Assembly (NCBI GenBank): GCA_035499575.1
Contig: DATJYN010000131.1
Span: forward strand, 1-26,646
DNA: 26,646 bases
Direction: 5' to 3'
From: RBG-16-66-20 sp035499575
Lineage (GTDB): Bacteria > Pseudomonadota > Gammaproteobacteria > Burkholderiales > SG8-39
The position numbers were made by a program, and so were the translations under genes. Positions 7,603-14,885 of this stretch are shown in pieces (position 1 is the first letter of the stretch; each line of letters starts with the position of its first letter). The notes below the pieces were generated by a model, which had not been told where the DNA came from, did not search any database, and was given only the letters and a program-made list of their open reading frames with translations.

Positions 7603-9273
7603 ATGATGAAAGGCGACCTCAAGTTCCATGTCTACGACGTCCTCGCCAAGGCCTTCACGCAGGAGGGCGTGAGTACCTGTTTCGCGCTGCTCGGCGATGC
7701 GAACATGAACTGGGCTGCGCGGCTGATGGAGCAGGGATGCCGCATGGTCTATGTCCGGCACGAGCATTGCGCGCTGGCTGCCGCGATGGCGTACGCGCGC
7801 AAGAACGGGGACGTGGCCGTGGCGAGCGTAACTTGCGGGCCCGGCGTGACGCAGTTGATCACGGCGCTGCCGGCGGCGGTGCGCGCGCATCTGCCGGTGG
7901 TGGTGTTCGCGGGGGAGGTGCCGCTGAAGAGCGGCTGGTACAACCAGGAGATCGACCAGTCGCCGCTCATCACGGCGACGGGCGCCGCTTATCATCGTCT
8001 GCACTTGCCGGAACGGATGCCGGTGGCGGTGCGCGACGCGTTTCTGCAGGCGCGCCGCGAGCGCAGGCCCGTGGTGATCGGAGTTCCGTTCGACCTGCAA
8101 GCGCGGCCATGGGAAGGAAAGGCGGATCTGCCCACACCCTCGCACAAACTGCTGCCGCGCCTTTCGCCGATCCCGCCAAATCCCGCCGACGTGGCGAGGG
8201 CCGCGCAACTGCTGGCCGCTGCCGAGAGAGTCGTCGTGCTTGCCGGCCTGGGTGCGGTCGAAGCTGGTGCCGGTCCGGCCTGCCGGGCGCTAGCCGCCAA
8301 AACGGGTGGACTGCTCATGACGACGCTGCCCGCGAGGGGGTTGTTCCACGACGATCCCTTTTGCATCGGCATTTCGGGCAGCTACACGCCCGAGGCCGGC
8401 CTCGAGTACCTGGCGCAGGCCGATCTCGTTGCCGCGGTCGGCAGCTCGCTCGCCTACCACGCGGGCGGCGGCGGCCAGCTCTGGCCGAAGGCGCAATTGC
8501 TGCAAATAGACGTAGATCCGGTCGCGGTCAGCCAGGGCCAGGAGGTGGCGCGCCACCATCTGCGCGCCGATGCGCGCCTGGGCGTGGAAGCGTTGACTGC
8601 GGCGTTGCCTGCTCGCAAGGCGATCTGGCGCAGCGACGCGATGGCCATACGCATCCGCGATACGAAGCCCGACAGCCATGTGTTCGAGATCGAGCCGGGG
8701 CTGCTCGACCCGCGCAACGTGGTCGAGGCCCTGGAGAAGGCGCTGCCGAGGGAATGGGAAATGGTGAATTCGGGTGGCCACTGTTCCTGGTTCTTCGCGC
8801 AGATGCCTTCGCGCCCGCAGGAGAGTTTCCTCACCATCCGGGAGTTCGGCGCGATCGGCAACGGCATCTCGTTCGCCATGGGAGTGGCGGCAGCGCGCCC
8901 GGACCGGACCGTGGTGCTGTTCGACGGCGATGGCAGCCTGATGATGCACGTGCAGGAGCTCGAGACCATCCGGCGCCACGGGCTGAAGATCCTGATCGTG
9001 GTGATGAACGACGGCGCGTACGGGTCGGAAGTGCACAAGCTCCGCTCCGAGGGCATGCCCGAGGATGGCTCGGTGTTCGGCTACAGCGATTTCGCGGGCA
9101 TTGCGCGCGGCTTCGGCCTCGCGGGAAAAACCTTCAAGAAGCTGGATGACCTGCCGGGGGCCCTGGCGGAATTCGCCGCGAGCGGCACTGCGACGGTCTG
9201 GGATTTCCACGTCTCGGACAAGGTGCTGTCGCCGAGCATCCGCCGCGCCCATCCTCATCCGGCCAGGAAATAG
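7603..9273 (+). CDS. thiamine diphosphate-dependent enzyme, acetolactate synthase large-subunit-like
   Basis: A 556-residue protein with the three-domain layout of the ThDP enzyme family: N-terminal pyrimidine-binding domain (about 5-175), central domain (about 195-330) and C-terminal pyrophosphate-binding domain (about 370-545). Glu54 in RHEHCALA is the expected cofactor-activating glutamate. GDGS at 442-445 followed by Asn469 (in VMNDGAYG) forms the Mg-ThDP motif GDG-x24-N. The reaction is probably decarboxylation or carboligation of a 2-oxo acid. No regulatory small subunit (ilvN) or ilvC is adjacent, so a biosynthetic acetolactate synthase is unlikely and a catabolic decarboxylase/lyase is more likely. 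It starts 9 nt after the solute-binding lipoprotein gene; ATG 7606 is an equally plausible start. Confidence 0.88.
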   Translation: MMKGDLKFHVYDVLAKAFTQEGVSTCFALLGDANMNWAARLMEQGCRMVYVRHEHCALAAAMAYARKNGDVAVASVTCGPGVTQLITALPAAVRAHLPVVVFAGEVPLKSGWYNQEIDQSPLITATGAAYHRLHLPERMPVAVRDAFLQARRERRPVVIGVPFDLQARPWEGKADLPTPSHKLLPRLSPIPPNPADVARAAQLLAAAERVVVLAGLGAVEAGAGPACRALAAKTGGLLMTTLPARGLFHDDPFCIGISGSYTPEAGLEYLAQADLVAAVGSSLAYHAGGGGQLWPKAQLLQIDVDPVAVSQGQEVARHHLRADARLGVEALTAALPARKAIWRSDAMAIRIRDTKPDSHVFEIEPGLLDPRNVVEALEKALPREWEMVNSGGHCSWFFAQMPSRPQESFLTIREFGAIGNGISFAMGVAAARPDRTVVLFDGDGSLMMHVQELETIRRHGLKILIVVMNDGAYGSEVHKLRSEGMPEDGSVFGYSDFAGIARGFGLAGKTFKKLDDLPGALAEFAASGTATVWDFHVSDKVLSPSIRRAHPHPARK

Positions 9274-9278
9274 AACGA

Positions 9279-9309
9279 CTCTGTCGTAAAATCCTGCCTC
9301 CTGACAGAG
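9279..9309 (+). promoter_or_regulatory. inverted repeat overlapping the pntA Shine-Dalgarno region
   Basis: CTCTGTC (9279-9285) and GACAGAG (9303-9309) are perfect 7 bp complementary arms with a 17 nt loop. The right arm overlaps the start of the purine-rich GAGAGG (9307-9312) ahead of ATG 9319, so folding could partly mask the ribosome-binding site. There is no T-run, so it is not an intrinsic terminator. Confidence 0.35.
9287..9292 (+). promoter_or_regulatory. candidate -10 box upstream of pntA
   Basis: TAAAAT at 9287-9292 lies 26 nt before the pntA ATG in the 45 bp gap after the ThDP-enzyme stop, a position and sequence typical of betaproteobacterial promoters. No convincing -35 box is found at 16-18 nt, so this is a weak call. 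Confidence 0.35.
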
Positions 9310-9318
9310 AGGCCCCAG

Positions 9319-10902
9319 ATGCGGATCGGAATTCCCGCCGAAACATATGCCGGCGAGAAGCGCGTTGCCACGGTTCCCGAGGTCGTCGAGAAGCTGATCA
9401 AGCTCGGCTTCGCGGTATCGGTGCAGTCCAGCGCGGGCGCGGGCGCGAACTTCGACGATGCGTCCTACCAGGCCGCGGGCGCGGAGATCGCGCCGGACGC
9501 GGCGTCGCTGTGGGCGAAATCGGACATCATTTTCAAGGTGCGCGCGCCGAGCGCCGAGGAAGTCGGCTTGATGCACGCGGGCGAGGTCCTGATCGCTTTC
9601 ATCTGGCCCGCACAGAACCCCGACCTCATGCAGCAGCTCGCGGCGCGCAAGGTCACCGTGCTTGCCATGGACTCGCTGCCACGCATGCTGAGCCGCGCGC
9701 AGAAAATGGACGCGCTGACGTCCATGGCCGGCATCACAGGCTATCGCGCCGTGATCGAGGCGGCGCACGCCTTCGGCCGCTTCCTCACCGGCCAGATCAC
9801 GGCGGCGGGCAAGGTGCCGCCGGCCAAGGTCTTCATCGCGGGCGCCGGCGTGGCGGGACTCGCCGCGATCGGTACTGCCGTCGGGCTGGGCGCCATCGTG
9901 CGCGCCAACGACACCCGCGCCGAAGTGGCCGACCAGGTGGTGTCGCTAGGCGGTGAATTCGTGAAAGTCGACTATGAAGAGGAAGGCTCCGGCGGCGGCG
10001 GCTACGCCAAGGTCATGAGCGAGGGTTTCCAGAAGGCCCAGCGCGAGATGTACGCGAAGCAGGCGCGGGAGGTGGACATCATCATTACCACCGCGCTGAT
10101 CCCGGGCAAACCCGCGCCCAAACTCATCACGGCTGAGATGGTGAAGTCCATGAAGCCCGGCAGCGTGATCGTCGACCTGGCGGGCGAACAGGGCGGCAAT
10201 TGCGAGCTGACCGAGCCCGGCAAGATCGTGGTGAAGCACGGCGTGACCATCGTCGGCTACACCGACCTGCCCAGCCGGCTGGCGCGGCAGTCCAGCACGC
10301 TTTACGCGACCAACCTGTTCCGGCTCACCGAGGAACTCTGCAAGACCAAGGACGGAATGATCAACGTCAACATGGACGACGACGCCATTCGTGGGCTGAC
10401 GGTCGTCAAGGACGGCAGCATCACTTGGCCGCCGCCTGCGCCCAAACTGCCGCCCGTGCCTGCCAAACCGGTTGCTTCTCAACAAAAAACATCAACCCCG
10501 GCGGCGAAAGGCCATGGTCATGGCGCGGGCGAACCGATGTCCGCCGGCGCGCTCACCGCAATGTTCGCCGTTGCCGTGGCGCTGTTCTGGCTGATCGGCG
10601 CCTTCGCGCCCGCGGCCTTCCTCGGCCACTTCACGGTGTTCGTGCTGGCCTGCTTCGTCGGCTACATGGTGATCTGGAACGTCACGCCCTCGCTGCATAC
10701 GCCGCTGATGAGCGTGACCAACGCCATCTCCAGCATCATCGCCATCGGCGCGCTGGTGCAGATCGCGCCCCCGGCGGCGGGAAGCGGCCGGCCCGACGAG
10801 TTGATCCGCTGGATCGCGGTGGCCGGCATCGCGCTCACCTGCGTCAACATGTTCGGCGGCTTCGCGGTAACGCGCCGCATGCTCGCCATGTTCCGCAAAT
10901 AG
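9319..10902 (+). CDS. pntA: NAD(P) transhydrogenase subunit alpha
   Basis: A 527-residue full-length alpha subunit of the proton-translocating transhydrogenase, which moves hydride between NADH and NADP+ while protons cross the inner membrane. Residues 1 to about 375 are the NAD(H)-binding domain I: MRIGIPAE start, RVATVPEVVEKL, the RMSRAQ-region equivalent LPRMLSRAQKMDALTSMAGI, and a Rossmann loop GAGVAG at 175-180. A Pro/Ala-rich, His-Gly-containing linker (about 375-405) joins it to four membrane helices ending FGGFAVTRRMLAMFRK. Many relatives split this protein into PntAA and PntAB; here it is one chain, as in enterobacteria. It is followed after 11 nt by pntB, and the two are certainly an operon. 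Confidence 0.96.
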   Translation: MRIGIPAETYAGEKRVATVPEVVEKLIKLGFAVSVQSSAGAGANFDDASYQAAGAEIAPDAASLWAKSDIIFKVRAPSAEEVGLMHAGEVLIAFIWPAQNPDLMQQLAARKVTVLAMDSLPRMLSRAQKMDALTSMAGITGYRAVIEAAHAFGRFLTGQITAAGKVPPAKVFIAGAGVAGLAAIGTAVGLGAIVRANDTRAEVADQVVSLGGEFVKVDYEEEGSGGGGYAKVMSEGFQKAQREMYAKQAREVDIIITTALIPGKPAPKLITAEMVKSMKPGSVIVDLAGEQGGNCELTEPGKIVVKHGVTIVGYTDLPSRLARQSSTLYATNLFRLTEELCKTKDGMINVNMDDDAIRGLTVVKDGSITWPPPAPKLPPVPAKPVASQQKTSTPAAKGHGHGAGEPMSAGALTAMFAVAVALFWLIGAFAPAAFLGHFTVFVLACFVGYMVIWNVTPSLHTPLMSVTNAISSIIAIGALVQIAPPAAGSGRPDELIRWIAVAGIALTCVNMFGGFAVTRRMLAMFRK

Positions 10903-10913
10903 GGCCGCGGCGC

Positions 10914-12326
10914 ATGAGCACCAGCCTCACATCGGTCGCCTACCTGGGCGCGGCCATCCTCTTCGTCCTCAGCCTGGGCGGCCTGTCGAATCCGGAAACC
11001 TCCCGGCGCGGCAACCTCTACGGCATCATCGGCATGACGATCGCCGTGCTCGCCACGGTGCTGGGCCCGCGCGTGGGCGCCGCGGGCATCCCCTGGATCG
11101 TCGGCGCCATGGTGACGGGCGGCCTGATCGGGCTGTACGCCGCGCGCACCGTGCAGATGACGCAGATGCCGGAGCTGGTGGCGCTGATGCACAGCCTGGT
11201 CGGCCTGGCGGCCTGCCTCGTCGGCTTCGCGAGCTACATCGACACCTCGATCGAATTCTCCGGCGCGGAAAAGGCGATCCACGAGATCGAGATCTACGTC
11301 GGCATCCTAATCGGCGCGGTGACCTTCTCCGGTTCGGTGATCGCCTTCGGCAAGCTCTCGGGCAAGATCGGCGGCAAGCCGCTGCTGCTGCCGGCGCGCC
11401 ACTGGCTGAACCTGGCCGGCCTGCTGGCAGTGCTCTGGTTCGGCGGTCGCTTCGTCGCCGCGCCCTCGGTCGCCGAGGGCATGCTGCCGCTGCTGGTGAT
11501 GACGGCGATTGCGCTGCTGTTCGGTGTCCACATGGTGATGGCGATCGGCGGCGCCGACATGCCGGTGGTGGTGTCGATGCTGAACAGCTACTCGGGCTGG
11601 GCGGCGGCGGCCACCGGCTTCATGCTGTCGAACGACCTGCTGATCGTGACCGGCGCCCTGGTGGGCTCCTCCGGCGCGATCCTCTCTTACATCATGTGCC
11701 GCGCGATGAACCGCCATTTCATCAGCGTGATCGCAGGCGGGTTCGGTACGGGCGGCGGCGCGCCTGCCGCGCCCGCAGGCGGTGCGCAGCCCGCCGGGGA
11801 AGTTGCGCCCATCACGGCGGCGGAGACCGCCGAGCTGCTGCGCGACGCGAAGAACGTGATCATCGTGCCGGGCTACGGCATGGCGGTCGCCCAGGCCCAG
11901 CACACGGTGTATGAAATCACCAAGCTGCTGCGCGAAAAGGGCGTCAACGTGCGTTTCGGCATCCACCCGGTCGCTGGCCGCATGCCGGGCCACATGAACG
12001 TGCTGCTCGCCGAAGCCAAGGTGCCTTACGACATCGTCATGGAAATGGACGAACTGAACCAGGATTTTCCGGACGTGGACGTCGCCATGGTCATCGGCGC
12101 CAACGACATCGTGAACCCGGCGGCGCAGGACGACCCGTCCAGCCCGATCGCCGGCATGCCGGTGCTGGAAGTGTGGAAGGCGAAGACCTCGATCGTGATG
12201 AAGCGCAGCATGGCCTCGGGCTATGCCGGCGTCGACAACCCGCTTTTCTACAAGGACAACAACCGCATGCTGTTCGGTGACGCGAAGAAGATGCTGGAAG
12301 AGGTGCTCGCCGCGCTGAAGGCCTGA
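10914..12326 (+). CDS. pntB: NAD(P) transhydrogenase subunit beta
   Basis: A 470-residue beta subunit. The first roughly 270 residues carry eight or nine membrane helices of the proton channel domain II, with the conserved stretch MPVVVSMLNSYSGWAAAATG. The C-terminal 180 residues are the NADP(H)-binding domain III: GYGMAVAQAQ fingerprint, GRMPGHMNVLLAEA, GANDIVNPAA and KRSMASGYAGVDN. ATG 10914 was chosen because it follows the pntA stop by 11 nt and gives the usual family length. It ends 36 nt from the convergent MarR gene; GCGCTG (12328-12333) and CAGCGC (12351-12356) could pair there, but no T-run follows, so no terminator is called. Confidence 0.96.
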   Translation: MSTSLTSVAYLGAAILFVLSLGGLSNPETSRRGNLYGIIGMTIAVLATVLGPRVGAAGIPWIVGAMVTGGLIGLYAARTVQMTQMPELVALMHSLVGLAACLVGFASYIDTSIEFSGAEKAIHEIEIYVGILIGAVTFSGSVIAFGKLSGKIGGKPLLLPARHWLNLAGLLAVLWFGGRFVAAPSVAEGMLPLLVMTAIALLFGVHMVMAIGGADMPVVVSMLNSYSGWAAAATGFMLSNDLLIVTGALVGSSGAILSYIMCRAMNRHFISVIAGGFGTGGGAPAAPAGGAQPAGEVAPITAAETAELLRDAKNVIIVPGYGMAVAQAQHTVYEITKLLREKGVNVRFGIHPVAGRMPGHMNVLLAEAKVPYDIVMEMDELNQDFPDVDVAMVIGANDIVNPAAQDDPSSPIAGMPVLEVWKAKTSIVMKRSMASGYAGVDNPLFYKDNNRMLFGDAKKMLEEVLAALKA

Positions 12327-12362
12327 GCGCTGCGACCACGCCGCTGCTCCAGCGCGGGCGGT

Positions 12363-12866
12363 CTAGAGATCGGACAGCGGCGTTGCGCGCGCAGCCAGGT
12401 TCTTGCCCGCCATCGATTTGATCAGCCGCGCCAATTGCCGGTGCATGCTGGCCAGGTTTGCGTCGGGGAGCTCCGTGAGGGCCTGCTGCAGGACGCCGAT
12501 GAACGGCTGGGGAGAGCGGCGCAGCAGCGCGCGGCCCCGGCCAGTGACGAATATCTGCACGGACCTCTGATCCTTGCCCCGCCTGCGCCGCTCGACCAGC
12601 GAGAGCTGCTGCAGCTGCCTGAGCAGGTTGCTGGCCGTCGATTGGTGGATCGCGAGGCTGCGCGACAACGCGCCCACGTTGGCGCCCGGGCTGTCGGCTA
12701 TCCGCGCCAGGGCCCACAACTGGGCGCCGCTGATGCCGGCCCGGCGCTCGACGTTCTGGTAGTGGCTCCTGATGGCCCTCACGATGATCCGGAATTGCTC
12801 CAGGACTTCGAGCATCCTGCGCTGTTTCGCCAGGGCCATGGGCCCCGCTGGTCGGGAGCGCGGCAT
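12363..12866 (-). CDS. MarR-family transcriptional regulator
   Basis: A 167-residue winged-helix regulator. Helices at the N-terminus (about 10-45) should form the dimer interface; the DNA-binding domain spans about 48-110, with recognition helix HQSTASNLLRQLQQL (about 74-88) and a basic wing RRRRGKDQRSVQIFVT (about 93-108), then C-terminal dimer helices. MarR proteins usually repress their own operon until a small aromatic or oxidising ligand binds. The gene begins 3 nt after the stop of the TauE-type permease, so it is the second gene of that minus-strand operon. A near-perfect inverted repeat in front of the operon (13721-13742) is a likely binding site. ATG 12839 is an alternative start. 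Confidence 0.9.
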   Translation of the reverse strand: MPRSRPAGPMALAKQRRMLEVLEQFRIIVRAIRSHYQNVERRAGISGAQLWALARIADSPGANVGALSRSLAIHQSTASNLLRQLQQLSLVERRRRGKDQRSVQIFVTGRGRALLRRSPQPFIGVLQQALTELPDANLASMHRQLARLIKSMAGKNLAARATPLSDL

Positions 12867-12869
12867 CGT

Positions 12870-13697
12870 TCAGGCGCCCGGCTGCGGCGTCCGCGCGCCG
12901 AAGACGAACGGTATCGACATCGAGTCGGATAGGGGGCTGGAATCCACGGGCCGGTGCAAGCTGCTGTTGATCAGGGACACGGCCTTATATATCGACAAGG
13001 CCACGATGACAACCATGAACAGCCGGCGCAGCTGGATTTCCGGTACGCGGGTGCTCGAGAGATAGCCGCCGAGGAGCGCTCCGGCCGCGGCGCTGACGGC
13101 GATTGGCAGAGTGGCCATGACATCCACGGAGGCGTGCCCGAGGTGCGGAACGAGCGAGAGCAGGGAGGAAGGGATGACGGCCACGGCGCTGATCGCCGCC
13201 GCCCAGCGGGGGGCAAACCCCGCGTACACCATGAGCGGGACCAGCAGGAAGCCGGGGCCGACGCCCAGCAGGCCGCTGAACGCAGAGATGGGCATGCTCA
13301 GCCACAGCACCTGTCGGAACGAAAGCGCTTCCTTGGTCGCCGGCCGCGTCTGCGACAGCAGATAGACGACGAGCACCACCGCGGCAAAAAACGAGCCCCA
13401 GAGCAGGGTTTCCCCGGTCTTCTCCGCCATGAACGCGCCCGCCGGGGAGAACACGGATCCGACCGCGGCAAGCGCCAGGCTGCGCGGCCAGTTGACGAAG
13501 CCGGCCCTGGCGAACGAGATTGCCGCGAACAGGGCGGTCAAGCCGTTCAGGAAGAGCGCGATGGGCTGGATCTGCGTCACCAGGTCCATGCCGCCGATGC
13601 CCAGAATCGGAATCGCGGCGAACGCGACGCCGATGCCGAGCATTCCCGATACGACCGACGCCGAGAAGATGCCCGCGCACAGGATCAGGTCCGTCAT
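12870..13697 (-). CDS. TauE/SafE-family sulfite/organosulfonate exporter-like permease
   Basis: A 275-residue membrane protein with about eight hydrophobic segments and the family's repeated glycine-rich pattern: GIFSASVVSGMLGIGVAFAAIPIL near the N-terminus and ISAFSGLLGVGPGFLLVPLMVYAGF at mid-protein. TauE/SafE proteins export small sulfur- or carbon-containing anions such as sulfite or sulfoacetate; the real substrate is not evident. I chose ATG 13697. A TTG at 13721 extends the frame by eight residues but falls on the edge of the operator-like repeat, so it is less likely. The downstream MarR gene is 3 nt away and probably regulates it. The upstream region is shared with a divergent Pal-like lipoprotein gene. 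Confidence 0.88.
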   Translation of the reverse strand: MTDLILCAGIFSASVVSGMLGIGVAFAAIPILGIGGMDLVTQIQPIALFLNGLTALFAAISFARAGFVNWPRSLALAAVGSVFSPAGAFMAEKTGETLLWGSFFAAVVLVVYLLSQTRPATKEALSFRQVLWLSMPISAFSGLLGVGPGFLLVPLMVYAGFAPRWAAAISAVAVIPSSLLSLVPHLGHASVDVMATLPIAVSAAAGALLGGYLSSTRVPEIQLRRLFMVVIVALSIYKAVSLINSSLHRPVDSSPLSDSMSIPFVFGARTPQPGA

Positions 13698-13720
13698 GTA
13701 CGGGGCAGCATGACCGCGCA

Positions 13721-13745
13721 ATTACATTTGCACAAATATAATTTG
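13721..13745. promoter_or_regulatory. MarR-type operator candidate in divergent promoter region
   Basis: Arms ATTACATTTG (13721-13730) and CAAATATAAT (13733-13742) are complementary at 9 of 10 positions around a 2 nt centre. A second overlapping palindrome, CAAAT-ATA-ATTTG (13733-13745), shares a half-site, giving three alternating ATTTG/CAAAT half-sites. The stretch is sharply AT-rich in GC-rich surroundings and contains a perfect -10 hexamer TATAAT (13737-13742, plus strand). It sits between the TauE start (13697, minus) and the Pal-like start (13783, plus). The spacing and symmetry fit a MarR dimer site; assignment to the MarR gene encoded in the same operon is inference. Confidence 0.6.
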
Positions 13746-13782
13746 CGCGCTAGTATCCGCCGCACGATGGCGAGCGACCGGC

Positions 13783-14322
13783 ATGGTTGAGGCAGGCGGG
13801 AGACACGCCGCGCTTGCGGTGTGCGCGCTCTTGCTCGCGGCCTGCGCCGGCGAGCAGCCGAAGGAACAGGTCCAGCCCGTCTCGGCGACCGCGCAGTCCG
13901 CGCGTCCCGCGCCGCCGCCCTCGACGCGGCCGGTCGGGCAGGCAAGCGTTCCGGCGGACCCGCTGTCCGATCCGAACGGCATCCTGTCGAAGCGCAGCGT
14001 GTACTACGGTTACGACCAGTACGACGTTTCATCCGAGTACCTGCCCCTGGTGCAGGCGCATGCCGGGTACCTGCGCGAGCACCCGGGCGCAAAGGTGGCG
14101 ATCCAGGGCAATTGCGACGAGCGCGGCAGCCCCGAATACAACCTCGCGCTCGGGCAACGGCGTGCCGAGCGCGTGAGCAAGGCGATGTCGCTGCTGGGCG
14201 TACCGGATGCGCAGATGGAGGCGGTCAGCTTCGGCGAAGAAAAGCCCAAGGCCGCCGGGCATGACGAAGCCTCGTGGGCGCAGAACCGCCGCAGCGATAT
14301 CGTCTATGAGCGCAGCAACTGA
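13783..14322 (+). CDS. peptidoglycan-associated lipoprotein (Pal-like, OmpA C-terminal domain)
   Basis: A 179-residue outer-membrane lipoprotein. Lipobox LAAC places the lipidated cysteine at residue 21; the +2 residue is Ala, so outer-membrane sorting is expected. After a Pro/Ala-rich linker, the OmpA-like domain (about 70-178) shows the Pal pattern: VYYGYDQYDV strand, GNCDERGSPEYNLALGQRRAERV peptidoglycan-binding stretch and an NRRSDIVYE terminus. Pal normally binds diaminopimelate in peptidoglycan and works with TolB. Here it stands outside a tol-pal-ybgF cluster, opposite a TauE/MarR operon, so it may be a second Pal paralogue. No tolB or ybgF is present. The start gives a conventional signal peptide length. 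Confidence 0.88.
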   Translation: MVEAGGRHAALAVCALLLAACAGEQPKEQVQPVSATAQSARPAPPPSTRPVGQASVPADPLSDPNGILSKRSVYYGYDQYDVSSEYLPLVQAHAGYLREHPGAKVAIQGNCDERGSPEYNLALGQRRAERVSKAMSLLGVPDAQMEAVSFGEEKPKAAGHDEASWAQNRRSDIVYERSN

Positions 14323-14362
14323 GCGCGCCGGGAATTTGTCCTTTGTCCCGGTCGCATGACAA

Positions 14363-14380
14363 GTCCCTGAGAGGAGGGAT
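14363..14380 (+). other. small hairpin upstream of the BON-lipoprotein leader hairpin
   Basis: TCCCT (14364-14368) pairs with AGGGA (14375-14379) around a 6 nt loop GAGAGG, extendable by a G-T pair. It includes the first copy of GAGGAGGGA (14371-14379), which is repeated exactly at the ribosome-binding site (14450-14458). Confidence 0.4.
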
Positions 14381-14435
14381 AGCCGGGGCAACGGGATGTC
14401 GGCCTCCCTTTTACGACATCTTCGTTGCCCCGGCT
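14381..14435 (+). promoter_or_regulatory. long stem-loop in the leader of the BON lipoprotein gene
   Basis: Outer arms AGCCGGGGCAACG (14381-14393) and CGTTGCCCCGGCT (14423-14435) are perfectly complementary over 13 bp. Inner arms GATGTCG (14395-14401) and CGACATC (14414-14420) add 7 bp after a small G/TT interruption. The 12 nt loop (14402-14413) contains CCTCCC, able to pair with GGAGG of the downstream Shine-Dalgarno (14451-14455). No T-run follows on either strand, so it is not a standard terminator. It may be a cis-regulatory RNA structure, an mRNA-end stabiliser for the Pal-like gene, or a palindromic repeat element. Confidence 0.65.
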
Positions 14436-14461
14436 GTAGTACCGATGGCGAGGAGGGAACG

Positions 14462-14875
14462 ATGACGCGGACGGCGTCTGGCGGATGGAGCCTGTTTCTC
14501 GCGTTGACGGCAGCCCTGTTGTTTCTGGCGGCTTGCGGTAGCGGCGCGCCGGCGCCGAAGTCCATTGCGGCGGCGCCCAAGCCTGTGCCGCCGGTGTCGG
14601 CGCCGGATACCGGGGCTAACCCAGCCGCGGCAGCCGCCTCGAAACCCATGAAACCGGACCCCGACAGCCTGTTGGCAGCGGCGGTCAAGAAGGCGCTTGC
14701 AAGCGACCAGAACCTCGCTGGCCAGAATATCGACGTTACGGCGACGTCCGGCACGGCGCACCTCTGGGGGACGGTCGATAGAGCGGAGGATCGTTCGCGG
14801 GCGGCGAGGATTGCGGCTTCCGTCGCCGGAGTAAACAACGTCGACAACAAGCTCGCGGTGGTGAAGGGGTCGTAG
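14462..14875 (+). CDS. BON-domain lipoprotein
   Basis: A 137-residue protein with a lipoprotein signal (lipobox LAAC, lipidated Cys25), a low-complexity Ala/Pro linker (about 28-68) and one BON domain (about 70-135): LLAAAVKKALASDQNLAGQNIDVTA, then the HLWGTVDRAEDRSRAARIAASVAGVNNVDNKL core typical of OsmY/DolP-like proteins. BON domains bind phospholipid surfaces and are often induced by envelope or osmotic stress. ATG 14462 is set by the strong GAGGAGGGA at 14450-14458; an in-frame upstream codon at 14396 lies inside the leader hairpin and is rejected. It ends 10 bp from the convergent ROK kinase gene, with no terminator visible in the gap. Confidence 0.85.
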   Translation: MTRTASGGWSLFLALTAALLFLAACGSGAPAPKSIAAAPKPVPPVSAPDTGANPAAAAASKPMKPDPDSLLAAAVKKALASDQNLAGQNIDVTATSGTAHLWGTVDRAEDRSRAARIAASVAGVNNVDNKLAVVKGS

Positions 14876-14885
14876 CGGCGGGCCT

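Noticed and set aside
7603..9273. Calling the ThDP enzyme a biosynthetic acetolactate synthase (ilvB)
   Set aside because: There is no ilvN or ilvC next to it, and the surrounding genes are transport and redox functions; only the family can be supported.
12328..12356. GCGCTG/CAGCGC inverted repeat between pntB and the MarR gene as a terminator
   Set aside because: It has only 6 bp arms, a 17 nt loop and no T-run; in sequence this GC-rich it can arise by chance.
14381..14435. Leader hairpin as an intrinsic terminator of the Pal-like gene
   Set aside because: No T-run follows the stem on either strand; the only T stretch is within the loop.
14340..14461. Leader as a cyclic di-GMP (GEMM-I) riboswitch, suggested by TACCGATGG at its 3' end
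   Set aside because: The conserved GEMM core elements (the CACGCA-type start, the GACGCAAAGCC junction and the tetraloop receptor) are absent; the short tail match is probably chance.
14396..14461. Upstream in-frame start for the BON lipoprotein (22 extra residues)
   Set aside because: It lies inside the long hairpin, has no ribosome-binding site and would put charged sequence ahead of the lipoprotein signal; ATG 14462 has a strong one.
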